Positions 29,228 to 40,576 of a stretch of DNA of 64,000 nucleotides are shown here, piece by piece. The stretch lies in NCBI GenBank assembly GCA_947462335.1, contig OX381706.1:13802784-13866783 (forward strand). Direction: 5' to 3'. The position numbers and the translations under genes were made by a program. Below the pieces are notes generated by a model, which did no database searches, was not told the DNA's origin, and saw nothing but the letters and a program-made list of their open reading frames with translations. Origin of the DNA: Harmothoe impar. Lineage: Eukaryota; Annelida; Polychaeta; Phyllodocida; Polynoidae. Each line of letters starts with the position of its first letter. The first letter of the stretch is position 1.

Positions 29228-30004
29228 TGTAGCTGTTGGCTATTCTAAGATAGACATCTGCTATGAAAAACTCCAGATTCGAAAATAGGTTGTTCAGAAA
29301 TTACACTTTATTCATTCTGACATACGGCTCGTAATCATACAGACGGATAGCAATAATCAAATAGGCTTCTGAACACCAGTGGTCATATGAACATACAGGA
29401 GGTATACGCTCACGGTCTAGTACATAATTCCCGAGTTCCAAGGCTCTCTTCCATCTTGGTTAACTCCACTTGGATCAGACTCCACAGAGGGAGTTCTGTA
29501 CCCGGAGTTGTACACCAATGCGTCTATCTCCTCTAGTTCCCCCAGAGGGTGGAACAGAGAAAGACGCAGGGTGACCAAGGTGGAAGCAGCGACAGGACTA
29601 GGCCTAAAAGGTACAACAGAGTTCGGGGAAGCTCTGTTGTGGAGCAGTCAAGCTGGCCGAAGTGCGCAGCAAGACTGGGTCCTCGATTAGCAGAACCCCA
29701 GGTCTTATGTACTGGTCGTTATGTAATTCTCTTCATTACTCGTAAACACTTGAGTTCCCGAGGAACTCCGGGTAACCACGCGCCGGTGCATCCGAGCCGA
29801 CACTGTACCCGAGATATGTCGGGTGACACGTGGCGGTCACGGCTCAATGCACATAACCAGGCCGCGCTCCACCATTCCTCAGGTGGGCTTATATAACCTT
29901 ATACTCGGCAGTAGACAGGAGTGCGGCCTGGATACACGACAACACATATACCAAATATAACTCCAACTGGTTCCATAGAAATAGTACAGCGGCGACCCAC
30001 TACA
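29228..30004 (-). repeat. 5' LTR of element 2 (777 bp)
   Basis: Copy of 15173-15949 and the promoter-bearing LTR of the minus-strand element. Confidence 0.95.
29888..29895 (-). promoter_or_regulatory. TATA box of element 2 LTR promoter
   Basis: TATATAAG on the minus strand, about 110 bp inside the 5' LTR. It predicts transcription starting near 29860. The same word lies at 15833-15840 in the 3' LTR. Confidence 0.6.
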
Positions 30005-30008
30005 ATAG
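30005..30008. repeat. Target-site duplication of element 2 (right), ATAG
   Basis: Matches 15169-15172. Confidence 0.85.
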
Positions 30009-30972
30009 GATGGATCAACTCATTGACTCCAAATATAATTAAGCGAGTGGGCGCGGCCGTGGTTCCTGAGCTGCTCACCAGGGGGTGCGGCAACACGTTT
30101 GGTAATTCTTTTATGTATGATATCAGTATTACCCCACAACAACTATTTATATATAAATAGGCTAAGGATTTCTAGGGTTGGCCCTATTTTGCTAGGTAAG
30201 ATCACACTACCTGAGACAAGTTCTCTAATCTATTTTTTTCCTTGATATGAATGTGACCTTACTTGTCGAAATAGCATTTCAAATTTACTCATTCAATGCC
30301 TGAAACCCTTGCCTGAAACCCATGTACAGTTTTCATTGGCCTACGTAATCCATCTCTGGGCGCGTATTCTGGTGTGGTAAACGCAGGTCTGCATTAGCGT
30401 GAATACAGTTATTGGCTACAGATGACTCAATGCAAGGTGTTTATTAGAAGCTTAATGATTTTAATATCTAGAATAAGTCATACATTTTTATAGGTGTGAG
30501 AAAATTACCTCTGAAACGGAATTTGATCTATATGTAGAATTTACATACATTGTAGAAAGTATTTGTGTAAAATAAAACATTGCTTACTGCTTATTATTTT
30601 TCACCTTTACACCTAAAGTAGTAATAAAATGAATCCTGCAATCACATGTATACAGACGATGATACGATATACATGTTATACACGTTTGCCATTAGGCCTA
30701 TGATACAAGAAAGCATTTATATATATTCAGGCAGATGTGCTTTTGGGGTTGATGTAACGGAGACCTACTACTAAAAGGCAATATAGTTAAAGCTGGAGAA
30801 TTGAACGTTATATAAATATATACTAGCCATATGAAATCCACATCTAATAATATGGAAAAAACATCAAATTGAAGGCAGGCCTAGAGCATATCACTGTCAA
30901 GCTGAAATTTAAAAATAATGTATGCGACAATTTTAACGACACATAATCTGAGGAAATAACTCAACTTAAAAT

Positions 30973-31080
30973 ATAACTTCATGTGTTAGCCAGTGGTAAT
31001 TGTTTATAAAAGTATAATTTTTGTGCATAACTTCATGTGTTAGCCAGTGGTAATTGTTTATAAAAGTATAATTTTTGTGC
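30973..31080. repeat. Tandem duplication, 54 bp x 2
   Basis: A 54-bp unit starting ATAACTTCATGTGTTAGCC occurs twice back to back with no visible difference, followed by the first bases of a third copy. It is a recent local duplication. Confidence 0.85.
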
Positions 31081-31674
31081 ATACTTCAAACATGTTATTA
31101 CCAGTGTCTTAGAATATGATTCAAAGTTTTTTTTATATGAATCAGGTGCCAATAAAATTTCAGAGGCCAAAAGGAAAGAATTTTTAATGTTCAGAAACGT
31201 AAAAAAAACCCACTAGATTGGAAGGAAATGGTATACGTGGCCTAGCATGAACAGACAAGACAAGATGACATCACAGTATTTTTTGGAAATGAATAGACTG
31301 CAATTATTCGCAAAAAGTCGAGTGTATAAAGGCATACATCATTGTGGAATGAACTACCCTTAGATGTCCAATATAGACAAGAGAATTAAACTTTCAAAAA
31401 TGAGACAAAATAAACGCGTCTGGAAAGTTAAAAGAACCAACCCGAAAAGGCCAATTACACTAAATGACGCTCATTGCCAATCAGTTGCACCAGCTCAGTC
31501 CACCATTACAGGGGTAGACACTAACGCTGGCCCAGGAGCCAATGGCCCGTAAATTTGGGTCCGGGCCTGTAGTTTCTTCAGAATTACCTTCATATGGGCC
31601 CGGGTGGCCCACAGGATATTTTGCAAGATATTTGATAGGAATATAACTGATCAGTATGGACATGTAATATGTCG

Positions 31675-31920
31675 TTGGAATTCATATGAGGTCGTGAGAC
31701 TGAGCCATAAGCCTAACTCGCGTATTAGCTGCACCTAAATTTTGGGAATGTCCTATTAGCCCCCGGGTATATGCCTCACAGGAGTTCTGATTATGGCGAC
31801 AGTAGTCCTATAGTATATGAAAACTTGTGTATAAGCTGCACCCTGACTTTGTCCTCATCCTATAAGCTGCACTGGCATTCTGACTAGCTGTCGCCTATAG
31901 GCAAGGTTTTACGGTAGTTA
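31675..31920. repeat. GTATAAGCCGCAC-type MITE-like copy
   Basis: It contains several GTATAAGCTGCACC-type words and ends in the inverted terminal motif AGGTTTTACGGTAG, the reverse complement of the CTACCGTAAAACCT start of this family. The left end is decayed. Confidence 0.6.
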
Positions 31921-31967
31921 TGGTACGGTCATGTCCATTCTCAGACAACTCTGGGGATCGTATTTAC

Positions 31968-34900
31968 CTAATAGTACAGCTTGACAGTGCAGACTGTGCT
32001 GTTTGCTGCTTCATTTACATCAAACAGTGAGAACCTCACCAGGATATGGCACAAAGCTGTACAAGTACAGTGGAACTTGGTACGCAGAAACTGACCACTC
32101 TCAGTCTGCCCAAGGGTAAGACATGCAGAGTAATTCACAAGTTTGTTGACAATATTTGTAGTGTTCACTCCTCCATTATTACGGTAGATAGAAACTTTAA
32201 CATTGTTGCCATGGGTTACATTCACAAAGAAGTCATTCTTACATCCGTATATAGCTGATTCGGTCTGTGTGTTCATTTCAGTCGGGTCCCAGTTCATCTT
32301 CAGGGAGACATGCGGTCCATTGCCTTCTAGAAAGTCTCTGATATCTGTGCATGTAGTTTCATCATTGTCATAAAGCTTCCACTGGTTGGTAGGTGTTGCA
32401 GTGAGTCCAGTCTCACGGGATTCAAAGGCTATGTCTTGAAAAGAAGGAAGAAAAAATAAGTCTTTGTAAATCACCTGTTTCCTGATTACCAACAAAATGA
32501 AATCCTTAGAAATGCCACCTTTCATGTGACCCTTTCATGTGACAACAAGCTTGAGTATCAACTTTAATGTATCATATAGAAATGAATCTTGACAATTATG
32601 ATTTGTTGGTATACCTGCCCAAAATTAACATGAGTGCCCTTAATCAAAACAACATCTGTATGCTGAAACAATTATCAACAAAAATGATTTAGCATTTGAC
32701 ATGTGAGCACCAAATCTTATCCACTTTACCATTTGATTGATTAACATCAACATATAATGCAGACAGTGGTTGAATCACTATCAATATTGGATCAATGGCA
32801 ATCAACAGGTTATCAACATTACAAGTTGAATGATGATTATACCGAGGTGTTTTTTTTCTACATAGATTTCACTTTCATTCATGCATTTGTTTTTGAATGC
32901 TATTATTGTTAACTTTGTTTGACCTGTTGAGTTACATCACATACGAATTACAGAACAACATAGAAACAAAATTGTCCTTGCATATAAGACTAACATGCGT
33001 ATTAGCCACACCTAGACTTTAGACTGTAAGCCACACAAAAGGATTCAGTATGGTGACTTTAATACTGTGTAGACTGTAGTCAGAATTTTTCCTATGAGCC
33101 ACAAAGGTGATCTTCTACGTGAGGTTTTACGGTGCATAAAAGAGATGTCTTACCTTGAGTGCTTTCTGGGTACACTTCAACTTCACACAAGTACAGCCTA
33201 GTAGCAGCTGTGGAGTAATGTGTAATAGCAACATGGCGCCCCTCAGGTTTGGTGTGGCAGGTGTAGATACGACCTCGTCTACTCTGCTGATCACACACTT
33301 TAGCACACACCTCATATTGTGATGAGTTGAAAGGTGTGGATGGCCCATCATTGTTCCCAACATAGATCTTGAATTCCTTCAGAAGATAATCTGTCAAATG
33401 CAAAGTGGTAAAATCTTTTTCCTATCTTTCTTAGCACATGCATTCCCAAAGGCCTTAACATTGAGGGCTATACATAATCCATAGGAGCTTTAATCCCTTT
33501 CATAGAGGGAACTCTTCATTGATAAATCTCTGCCTGCTTTCCAGTCTGGAATCTAATGCATTTGGCTAAAAGGACCTGTGTGATATTCAATGTTGCTAAT
33601 TGATTGGGGTAATCAGACAAATAAAACACTTACAAAAACTGTCAGCAACGTTGACGAGAAGGACCGCCTTGACTTTGTAGGTTTGGCCCAGATCCACAAC
33701 CACCCACGGGGAGACCATCTCATTTGTACCCCCACACTCATTGTTGGCCCAAGACGGATCATCGAGACCATCAACCAATCTTTGTCTGTAAGGAAAAATA
33801 GTCATGAGAATAAATATTAGTACTCTGATGGAGAAAACAGAAGTACGAATTAAGAGGACCAAGGTGAACTGCAAAAGTAAAAACAAATTAACCATCAGAT
33901 TAATTTTTATTCAGTATCAAACTTTTAGAGACAAATAATATTTAGAACACACTTGCTAATACCAGCACTTCCAAAGGTATTTTGCTTACGATATGGAATG
34001 CTCTGTATATAGATAAAGTAAATTCTAACTAGTTTCTGTCAATATATTAGGAACAAGCATTGATGAAGTATGCTGTTTAGTCAACTCACGTGTTGTTGAC
34101 AGAACTAGCATATGTAGTTTTGCCCCGAGCAACATTCCACGTCCCTGTAGGTCCAGTTCGGCCTGGTAAAGTACAGAGCCACTCCATGGGCTGAAATACT
34201 AAGTCAGGGAAGAGATCAATGTTATGTATATATTCATCATCTCTCTCTAAAGCAGGTACCAGTGGATAGGCCAAATGCAGCCACACATATGAGCACTGTA
34301 AAACCTCGCATATAAGCCCAACTCGCGTATAAGCCGCACCCCGACTTTAGGGCGATCATATGAGCCGCACTTGCGATCTGATTTACATACTAGACATGGC
34401 CAATACACAAGGTTTGATGGTTGGCCATATTATAGTGGTGACTTCATAGGAGTCAATTTTTAGAGATGATATTATGTGGGTCAGTGCAAAGTTTCTATCC
34501 ATTTCGACTTCAAATATTAACATCATTTATGGAATTAGTGAACATTAGATAGTTGCCTGAATCAATGCAAGTCATAAATGAAGAATTGGTTCGTTATGCT
34601 CAAAACATTCTACCTTGGTCCTCGTACACCTCCATTTCAGCGATTGCAATAATGAGCTTAGTAGGTATTGTTGCCACAACATATCTGCCTATGAGAGTTC
34701 TGTAGCAATGGATGTAGACTATTTCTCTATGTGAAAAACCACTGTACGTTTGACCACATTGTTCATAGCCTTCAGATACATCGGGGTCAAAAGTAGTTGT
34801 ATTAAAATCTTTCCCAATGAGAATGGAAAAACCAGCGTGATTTTGAGCTGAAAAAGAAACAGCATGTATTTTCTTGAAAATGGCAGAGTTGTATTCCTAG

Positions 34901-37529
34901 ACCTCATAGATATACTTTTTGCATTTTTATTTGTGTCTCTAAGTTCATTATAAGCTGGGATAGACGCTCGTTTTTTAGTCTTCAAGAGCCTTCTGGTGGC
35001 TATCTTGAATATCACAAATTGACTGAGGGTTAGAGCTCTACAACCACTTGGATGTTTTTACCTAGACCCCATGATGTTGTTGTTATTTGGTTAATTTCTA
35101 TCCTGAGGAAATACATAACCTTATAGATTGTTTTATTGCATTCCACAGCTTGCAATTATATATATAGGAGATTCTGTTAAGCGCTAGTTAGTCCACTTTC
35201 CCTATTTAGGGGGTGGTAATGGGATGGGGGCTGTTCAAGATGTATTTGAACAGTCCCACTACCAGTGAGTTCATTTAATGATGATGATTATTTAAACTTT
35301 GAATAGGAATTGATGGGCTCGGGGCTCATCTGAGGCAAGATATTACTCTCAGTGTCATTTTCACTTAAGGTACAGCCTCAATAGGAGTGATCATTATATT
35401 GGATAGGAAAGTACAGGTAAAAGAGTATAGTTTAGAAGAGAAGAAAAGAAGGGTATAGAAGAAAAATGGCCATGGCCAGAGATGAAAATCATCAGAGAGA
35501 AAAACTTTATCTGAGCAGAATCTATAGATTAAAATAATGATCACATATTATCAAAGTAGAGTTTTCTTTTGCAAAAATCAACCTGCCAACCTAAAGTAGT
35601 CAGTACGGACAACTAATTGCTCATCGTACATAATTTATGCGACATATAGAAGCATACGGTACATATTTCGACTATTGACATTTATTTTTTTATTTCCTTC
35701 CTTTTAGATATCTAACTTACCTCGACTATCATCTGATATGCAGACAACAACAGTTTTGATGTCAGTCAGAAGCCCTAGGTCAACAGTGACCCAAGGCCGA
35801 ATCCTACCATCTGAGAAGTAGTAATCTGTAATTGAAAAATTGTAATTTTTGGGTTTCCATGCAATCAAAAAGAGGCTCAATGGGATTCAGATCCTAGAAT
35901 ACAGGACCTTGGGAAAGTTCGATCGGTGTGTGTATATTCATGTATAACCCATAACTGGTTATTACTAGTTAATAAATAACGCATGTGGATGTGTATATTC
36001 TCCTTACATATAGTTTCAACCTTTAAGATAGGTTTAATTGTAACAAGGTAAAAGAAGTATATCCTAGATTCATAAACATCTTGAATCTGGATGCAGAATG
36101 TTGTAAAGTATAAGTCTATTTTTTATTAGACTATAATTATATTATACTATAGGTATGCTGTATAAGCAAGATATATGTATATAAATAAATAATAATCATC
36201 CCTTAAGGACATTGTATGTATATTTATTATGAATTCCATCTATATTAAGTATGCACATGAGCTGCACGTCAGAAACAGAGCCTGGCTCTGTGTACTTGCA
36301 GATTAAATAAACGAATAACAAACAAACAAACAAAATAGGCCGATTTCCTGATTCGTGTATACATAAGGAGTTAATTCTGCATTTGGGGTTACAAGTTTAC
36401 AATCACTAAAAACAGAAATTCTAAAGAATTCAGCAGAGATAATGATCTGAAAATCAAAGCTAAAAGGTGGCAAACTCACTCTGCCAGGGGCTGGAGAGGC
36501 GCGTCCCATCCACCATTAGATGTGTTATATGTGAGTGAGTGTTGGCGTAGACGGCTTTCCCTAGCGCCAGGTTTGGAGCGGTATGGTCAGTGTAACACTC
36601 TTCTTTAATGGAGGTATACAATAAAGAACTTTAAAAATGCCTCCAATATTAGGAAGAATTCCATTACCTAATTAGTTCAAAATTATATGAACACATGGTA
36701 GAGGGAATCTCCAGCCCAACATCCGATTAACACTTCCATACTAGAATATATAGTGGCTAAATGTCCGCTTAAAGATGGTGTATCAACTAGTACACTTCCC
36801 AAACGTTTTCCTTAAAAGGAATGCCATGGGTTATAATATAATTTTAGCTGATAAACGTTACTCAATATTTGAAAGATATTTGGCTATAAATATATGATTT
36901 GTACGATTTGAGATAATTAACAATAAAGCCTATTCACCTCACTGACTCAGTCACTCCCCCAGGTGAGTACAGGGGAAATTAGCCTGGTAGAGAAAGCACT
37001 GAGCCATGCAATACCACAACATAGGGAGTTTTAGTGTGGACCTACAGCAAAAATGATTGCCCTACATGTGTTAATCTTATGGATTTAGACTTTGCCAATT
37101 GTTTTACAATTTAGGGAGTATGTATAGGATAGGATTTGCAATAGTAATATGGCATGATTAAAAAGTCATGAAATTTTAGCTGATACACCATCTTTAACGG
37201 GTTATATTATACTATAAATCCTGTCGAGTTACTCACCAGGGCTGCATTGTTGCTTCATGCCGACCCTTTGAGAGTGGATCAACTCTAAAGGGTCGGCATG
37301 ATGCTTTAATGCAGCATTGGCAAGTTACTCGTTAGGACTGCCCTGTATCTCTAGTGATTCGTTTCCCTGTATCTCAAGCGACACATTCATATTTTCAGCC
37401 TCAGTTAAATTATTTCAAGCACAATGGTCTGAGATGACATTGGGCATGATAATGCAATGATAACTAACCTGCGTAAATTGTAGCTGGATTCCAGAAAATC
37501 AGAAATACCCAGAGAAGTGATTCTCTCAT
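31968..37529 (-). CDS. Gene A: secreted protein with two F-type-lectin-like domains and a novel C-terminal domain
   Basis: Eight minus-strand exons: 37529-37469, 36602-36480, 35825-35721, 34847-34614, 34198-34090, 33785-33634, 33390-33154 and 32434-31968. They join in one frame to give about 495 aa with GT-AG borders throughout. Exon 1 is a signal peptide. Exons 2-4 form domain 1 and exons 5-7 form domain 2. Each has the F5/8C / F-type-lectin pattern: N[LV]A-x-GK near the start, PW[VT]-VDLG, a Cys-rich middle, then GR[YH]V and a final E[MV]EVY. Exon 8 is a separate region of about 150 aa with several Cys and N-x-S/T sites, not recognised as a named family. The Arg of the fucose-binding RXD segment is replaced (NVAD in domain 2), so sugar binding may be altered or lost. 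A secreted recognition role is inference from the family. Gene B is its close paralogue. Confidence 0.85.
33000..33135 (-). repeat. GTATAAGCCGCAC-type repeat in gene A intron 7
   Basis: It carries decayed AGCCACACC words and ends in GTGAGGTTTTACGGTG, the reverse complement of this family's terminal motif. Confidence 0.5.
34295..34390 (+). repeat. GTATAAGCCGCAC-type repeat in gene A intron 4
   Basis: Starts ACTGTAAAACCTCGC and contains GTATAAGCCGCACC, the best-preserved terminal segment of the family in this window. Confidence 0.65.
37226..37330. repeat. 105-bp near-perfect palindrome
   Basis: Two arms of about 50 bp start with GAGTTACTC at the outside and meet at CCCTTTGAGAGT / AACTCTAAAGGG. 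It is the core of the TTAA-flanked family described at 37742-37963, here without the outer ends. Confidence 0.8.
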
Positions 37530-37741
37530 GCACGAAGACATTTTTGCAAACAATCAATGTTCAATGACTACCCTTGAATGAATACGTATCATGGATCTAT
37601 CCTAATTCTCCTCTTCAGGTTTGTTTGAATAAATGATGTCATTCTTCGGACATGCTTTGTCATATCTTGACGTCTAACTCTGATCTATGTAGGGCCTATT
37701 GTCATACCTTCTATTCTGGATACACCTTAGTAACCTGTTAA

Positions 37742-37963
37742 CACTTTAAGGATGATATGTTGCTAAAATATGACATTTGTCGTGATGACGCACATATACC
37801 ACCCAAGAGAGTAACACGCTGGTGCTGCATTGGTGTCTCATGCTGACCCTTTGGGAGTGTCTCAACCCTATAGGGTCAGCATGATGAATGAATGCAGCAC
37901 TGGAGAGTTACTCACCAGGGCATCATGATGACCAAGGTCATGAGGTCATGCCGTCTTCAAGGG
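37742..37963. mobile_element. piggyBac-like MITE, copy 1
   Basis: Flanked by TTAA at 37738-37741 and 37964-37967. The ends pair as CACTTTAAGGATG and CCGTCTTCAAGGG. A 105-bp palindrome (37809-37913) forms the core. A TTAA target with ends related to CCCTTTAA is the hallmark of piggyBac-type elements. There is no coding capacity. Confidence 0.65.
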
Positions 37964-38100
37964 TTAACATGTGCATGTCCCTGGATACCCTTGTTTGCGA
38001 TTGCCTTGGCACAACATCTTCATTGTTGGCCCTCCACTGATCAGATCAAGCATACAACATGTATAAGGTGATTTATCAATAGCTGACAATACACTTTTAA

Positions 38101-38325
38101 CCCTTTATAGACGGCCTGTCACTAAAAGACAAAATGATGCACCAATACAACCCGGCAAGTAACTCACCAGTGCCGCATTGGCGCATCATCTTGACCCTTC
38201 AGGAGTGTCTCAACCCTGTACTGTCGGTATGATGCTTGAATGCAGTGCTGGTGAGTTACTCGCCAGGGCTGCATTCATATATTATGATGACTAAGGCCAT
38301 GATGCATTAAGGCACCCTTAAAGAG
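38101..38325. mobile_element. piggyBac-like MITE, copy 2
   Basis: Flanked by TTAA at 38097-38100 and 38326-38329. It begins CCCTTTATAGACGG and ends CACCCTTAAAGAG. The palindromic core is at 38156-38261. Same family as copy 1. Confidence 0.65.
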
Positions 38326-38918
38326 TTAAGGATTTCTTATCTCTCAACCATCTGCCCCCAACTGATCATAAAAACCTCTGTTATCAATCACAAGTTGAAA
38401 GGTTAAACATTTACATTTCCTGACAGCCGACCTACTCTATGAGCCAGTAGATATGTGAGGGGGGGGAGTTGTCGGTTCAATCCACGGTGTTGATGGACTG
38501 AAAAATGTTCCACACTAGGGAAAATGGGCTACATCTCAGTTCTAACTATTTAAATGTTGATCAACATCATACTCTGTTTTGTCCTCTTTGGAGGGGTAAC
38601 CAACTTGTGTCTGACTTGGGGTGAACCTACCCTACATTAGAATATGGCAGACAATGAAAATAAACAGAGACACATGAACTCACTATCATACATATTTCAC
38701 TCTACTTTAGGTGATCAAATTTATTAATCCCTTTTACCTGTGAGACTCTCTCAATAACAAATAGCTAAAACTGTCTAAGCTTCTTCATAGTAAATACTTT
38801 TGTATACGAAGCAACGCATGAATTTGTATTTTCGGCCATTAGACTCCATTTAATAAACTGCAGATATCTCAAATATAATGACCCGACATTTTACATGATA
38901 GATTTAATGATAACTAAC

Positions 38919-38979
38919 CTGTGAAAATTGTAGCTGGATTCCAAGCAATCAGGAATATCCAGAGAAATGATTCTCTCAT
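38919..38979 (-). CDS. Alternative first exon of gene A (duplicated signal-peptide exon)
   Basis: 61 nt from an ATG at 38979 to a GT donor at 38918-38917 encode a 20-residue signal peptide starting MRES. It has the same length and phase (1) as exon 1 at 37529-37469, and about 16 of 20 residues are identical. The copies lie 1450 bp apart and their flanks are also duplicated (37430-37780 against 38880-39230). Either exon could splice to exon 2 at 36602 without changing the frame. It may be a second promoter of gene A or a relic of a lost gene copy. Confidence 0.7.
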
Positions 38980-39178
38980 GGTAAGAGACATATTCTCGCT
39001 GTTGGATGATTTCGCTTGATTGAATAAGTATCCCGGATCCATCATAATTCTCAACTTCAGGTTGGTTTAAATAAATGATGTCATTCTTCGGACATGCTTT
39101 GTCATATCTTGATGTTTGACCATGAACTATATAGGGCCTATTGTCCTACCTTCTGGATATGCCTTACAAACCTGTTAA

Positions 39179-39381
39179 CACTTAAAGGATGGTGTGTTGC
39201 TAAAATATGACATTTGTCGTCATGATGCAGCAATGCCACCCTGGTGCATTAGTGCATCATGCCGACCCTTTGGGACTGTAGGTCAGAATTATGAATGAAT
39301 ACAGCACTGGAGAGTTACTCACCAGGGCTGCATTCATGCATTATGATGACCAAGGTCATGAGGTCATGCTGTCTTTAAGGG
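39179..39381. mobile_element. piggyBac-like MITE, copy 3
   Basis: Flanked by TTAA at 39175-39178 and 39382-39385. The core palindrome is partly deleted. It occupies the position equivalent to copy 1 upstream of the other first exon, so it was duplicated together with that exon rather than inserted independently. Confidence 0.6.
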
Positions 39382-40341
39382 TTAACATGTGCATTTCCCT
39401 GGATACCCTTGTTTGGGATTGTCACAATAGGAGTATCCATCCCAACCCTAGGAACCCATACTCAGTGGCCTCTTTTGTCGCAATGACTAAATAACCCATT
39501 TAATCTTGGTGCATCCCTATTGTTGGTCCTCCACTGTTAAACCCACACATACATTATATATCAGGTGCCTTGTCAATAACTCATAATACACCCGTAACCC
39601 TTAACAGACAGTATATCACTAAAAGACGACTAAAAGTCCCGAACTGAATTAATTAATCCATTAATCACTATCATTTTAAATCTAAAGTGTATCTTATGAT
39701 CCTATGTATATATGGCTAAGGTTTTGATCACAAATTGTTGGCAAATTGCTCTTCTGTCTTTCAAAATATAGAAAGAAATACAGTTGTTTTATTTTGTGTT
39801 TTCCCCTAAGTGAGTCATAGCTTATTGGTTTTACCTGTGACTACTAACTGTTATGGATTGTTTATATCCCAGGTAATCTCCTCTAAATATCTGTGAAATT
39901 TGGTTGGGATACCAGATGAAAAGAGAAAATTAAGCTGAAGTTCCACTACCTGATTTTGTACTCAACTCGCTGCTTTTCTCACAAATCTAACTAAAACCAA
40001 GGAATTAAATTCACCCTGGGTTCATGTTACTATAAAACTAAAAATAACATAACAAAGGGTAAGGTGAATGTGTCAAGGCAATTTTCTTTCGAAATTATAT
40101 GACATTTATATTATAAACCGATGGTGCGATGCAAACCCTAAGAATTTATTTTGGATCCAAGTTATAAGGCAATGAAGGTCTCTTACAACATCATCCAGGC
40201 TAAAAGTCTGTCAAATTGCTGATCTAACAAAACAATTGATACTTGTGAAAAACTTTTGCATTGAACTCTGATTGGTGTAATATTAGATAATTTCCTCATT
40301 TGTCTATGACATTAGAAGACCATCAGGTTGTCCAGCAGTAA

Positions 40342-40573
40342 GGGAGTGTTCATTTATTAGTTACAGGGGGGCGTAAAAAATTTAGCCCCTTTTTAGCAAA
40401 AAAACCCGCGCGTTACTATAGTTCAAAGGAGGGTGGGCGAAAACATTTCGGCGCCTTCGGCAAGGGGGGCACAAAACATTCCACACGCTCTCGAGGGGGG
40501 GCGTAAAAAATGTTTGCCCCTCAGCGCGAAATCTCACCACCCCACCCCCTGTAATTAATGAATGAACACTCCC
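40342..40573. mobile_element. PIF/Harbinger-like MITE, copy 1
   Basis: 232 bp with terminal inverted repeats of about 30 bp starting GGGAGTGTTCATT, flanked by TAA on both sides. A 3-bp TWA duplication is typical of PIF/Harbinger elements. The interior is G-rich and non-coding, although long frames appear by chance. Confidence 0.7.
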
Positions 40574-40576
40574 TAA

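Larger units (their letters stand above)
15173..30004 (-). mobile_element. LTR retroelement 2: Ty3/Gypsy-class with a giant third ORF
   Basis: A complete 14.8-kb element on the minus strand. It has a 5' LTR (29228-30004), a tRNA-His primer-binding site (29215-29226), gag (29142-26251), pol by a probable -1 shift (about 26260-22160), an unidentified 1274-codon ORF (21214-17390), a 1.4-kb non-coding 3' region, a polypurine tract (15950-15962) and a 3' LTR (15173-15949). It is flanked by ATAG duplications. The LTRs are both 777 bp at a constant offset of 14,055 and look identical, so the insertion is young. All three long frames are open, but pol lacks about 45 residues between RT and RNase H. 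The integrase is followed by a basic tail and no chromodomain was seen. Confidence 0.93.
30009..31967. other. Intergenic host DNA downstream of gene A
   Basis: AT-rich, with no supported gene apart from the repeats listed separately. It should contain the 3' UTR and polyadenylation site of gene A. An AATAAA on the minus strand near 30440 is far from the stop codon and is not called. Confidence 0.5.
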
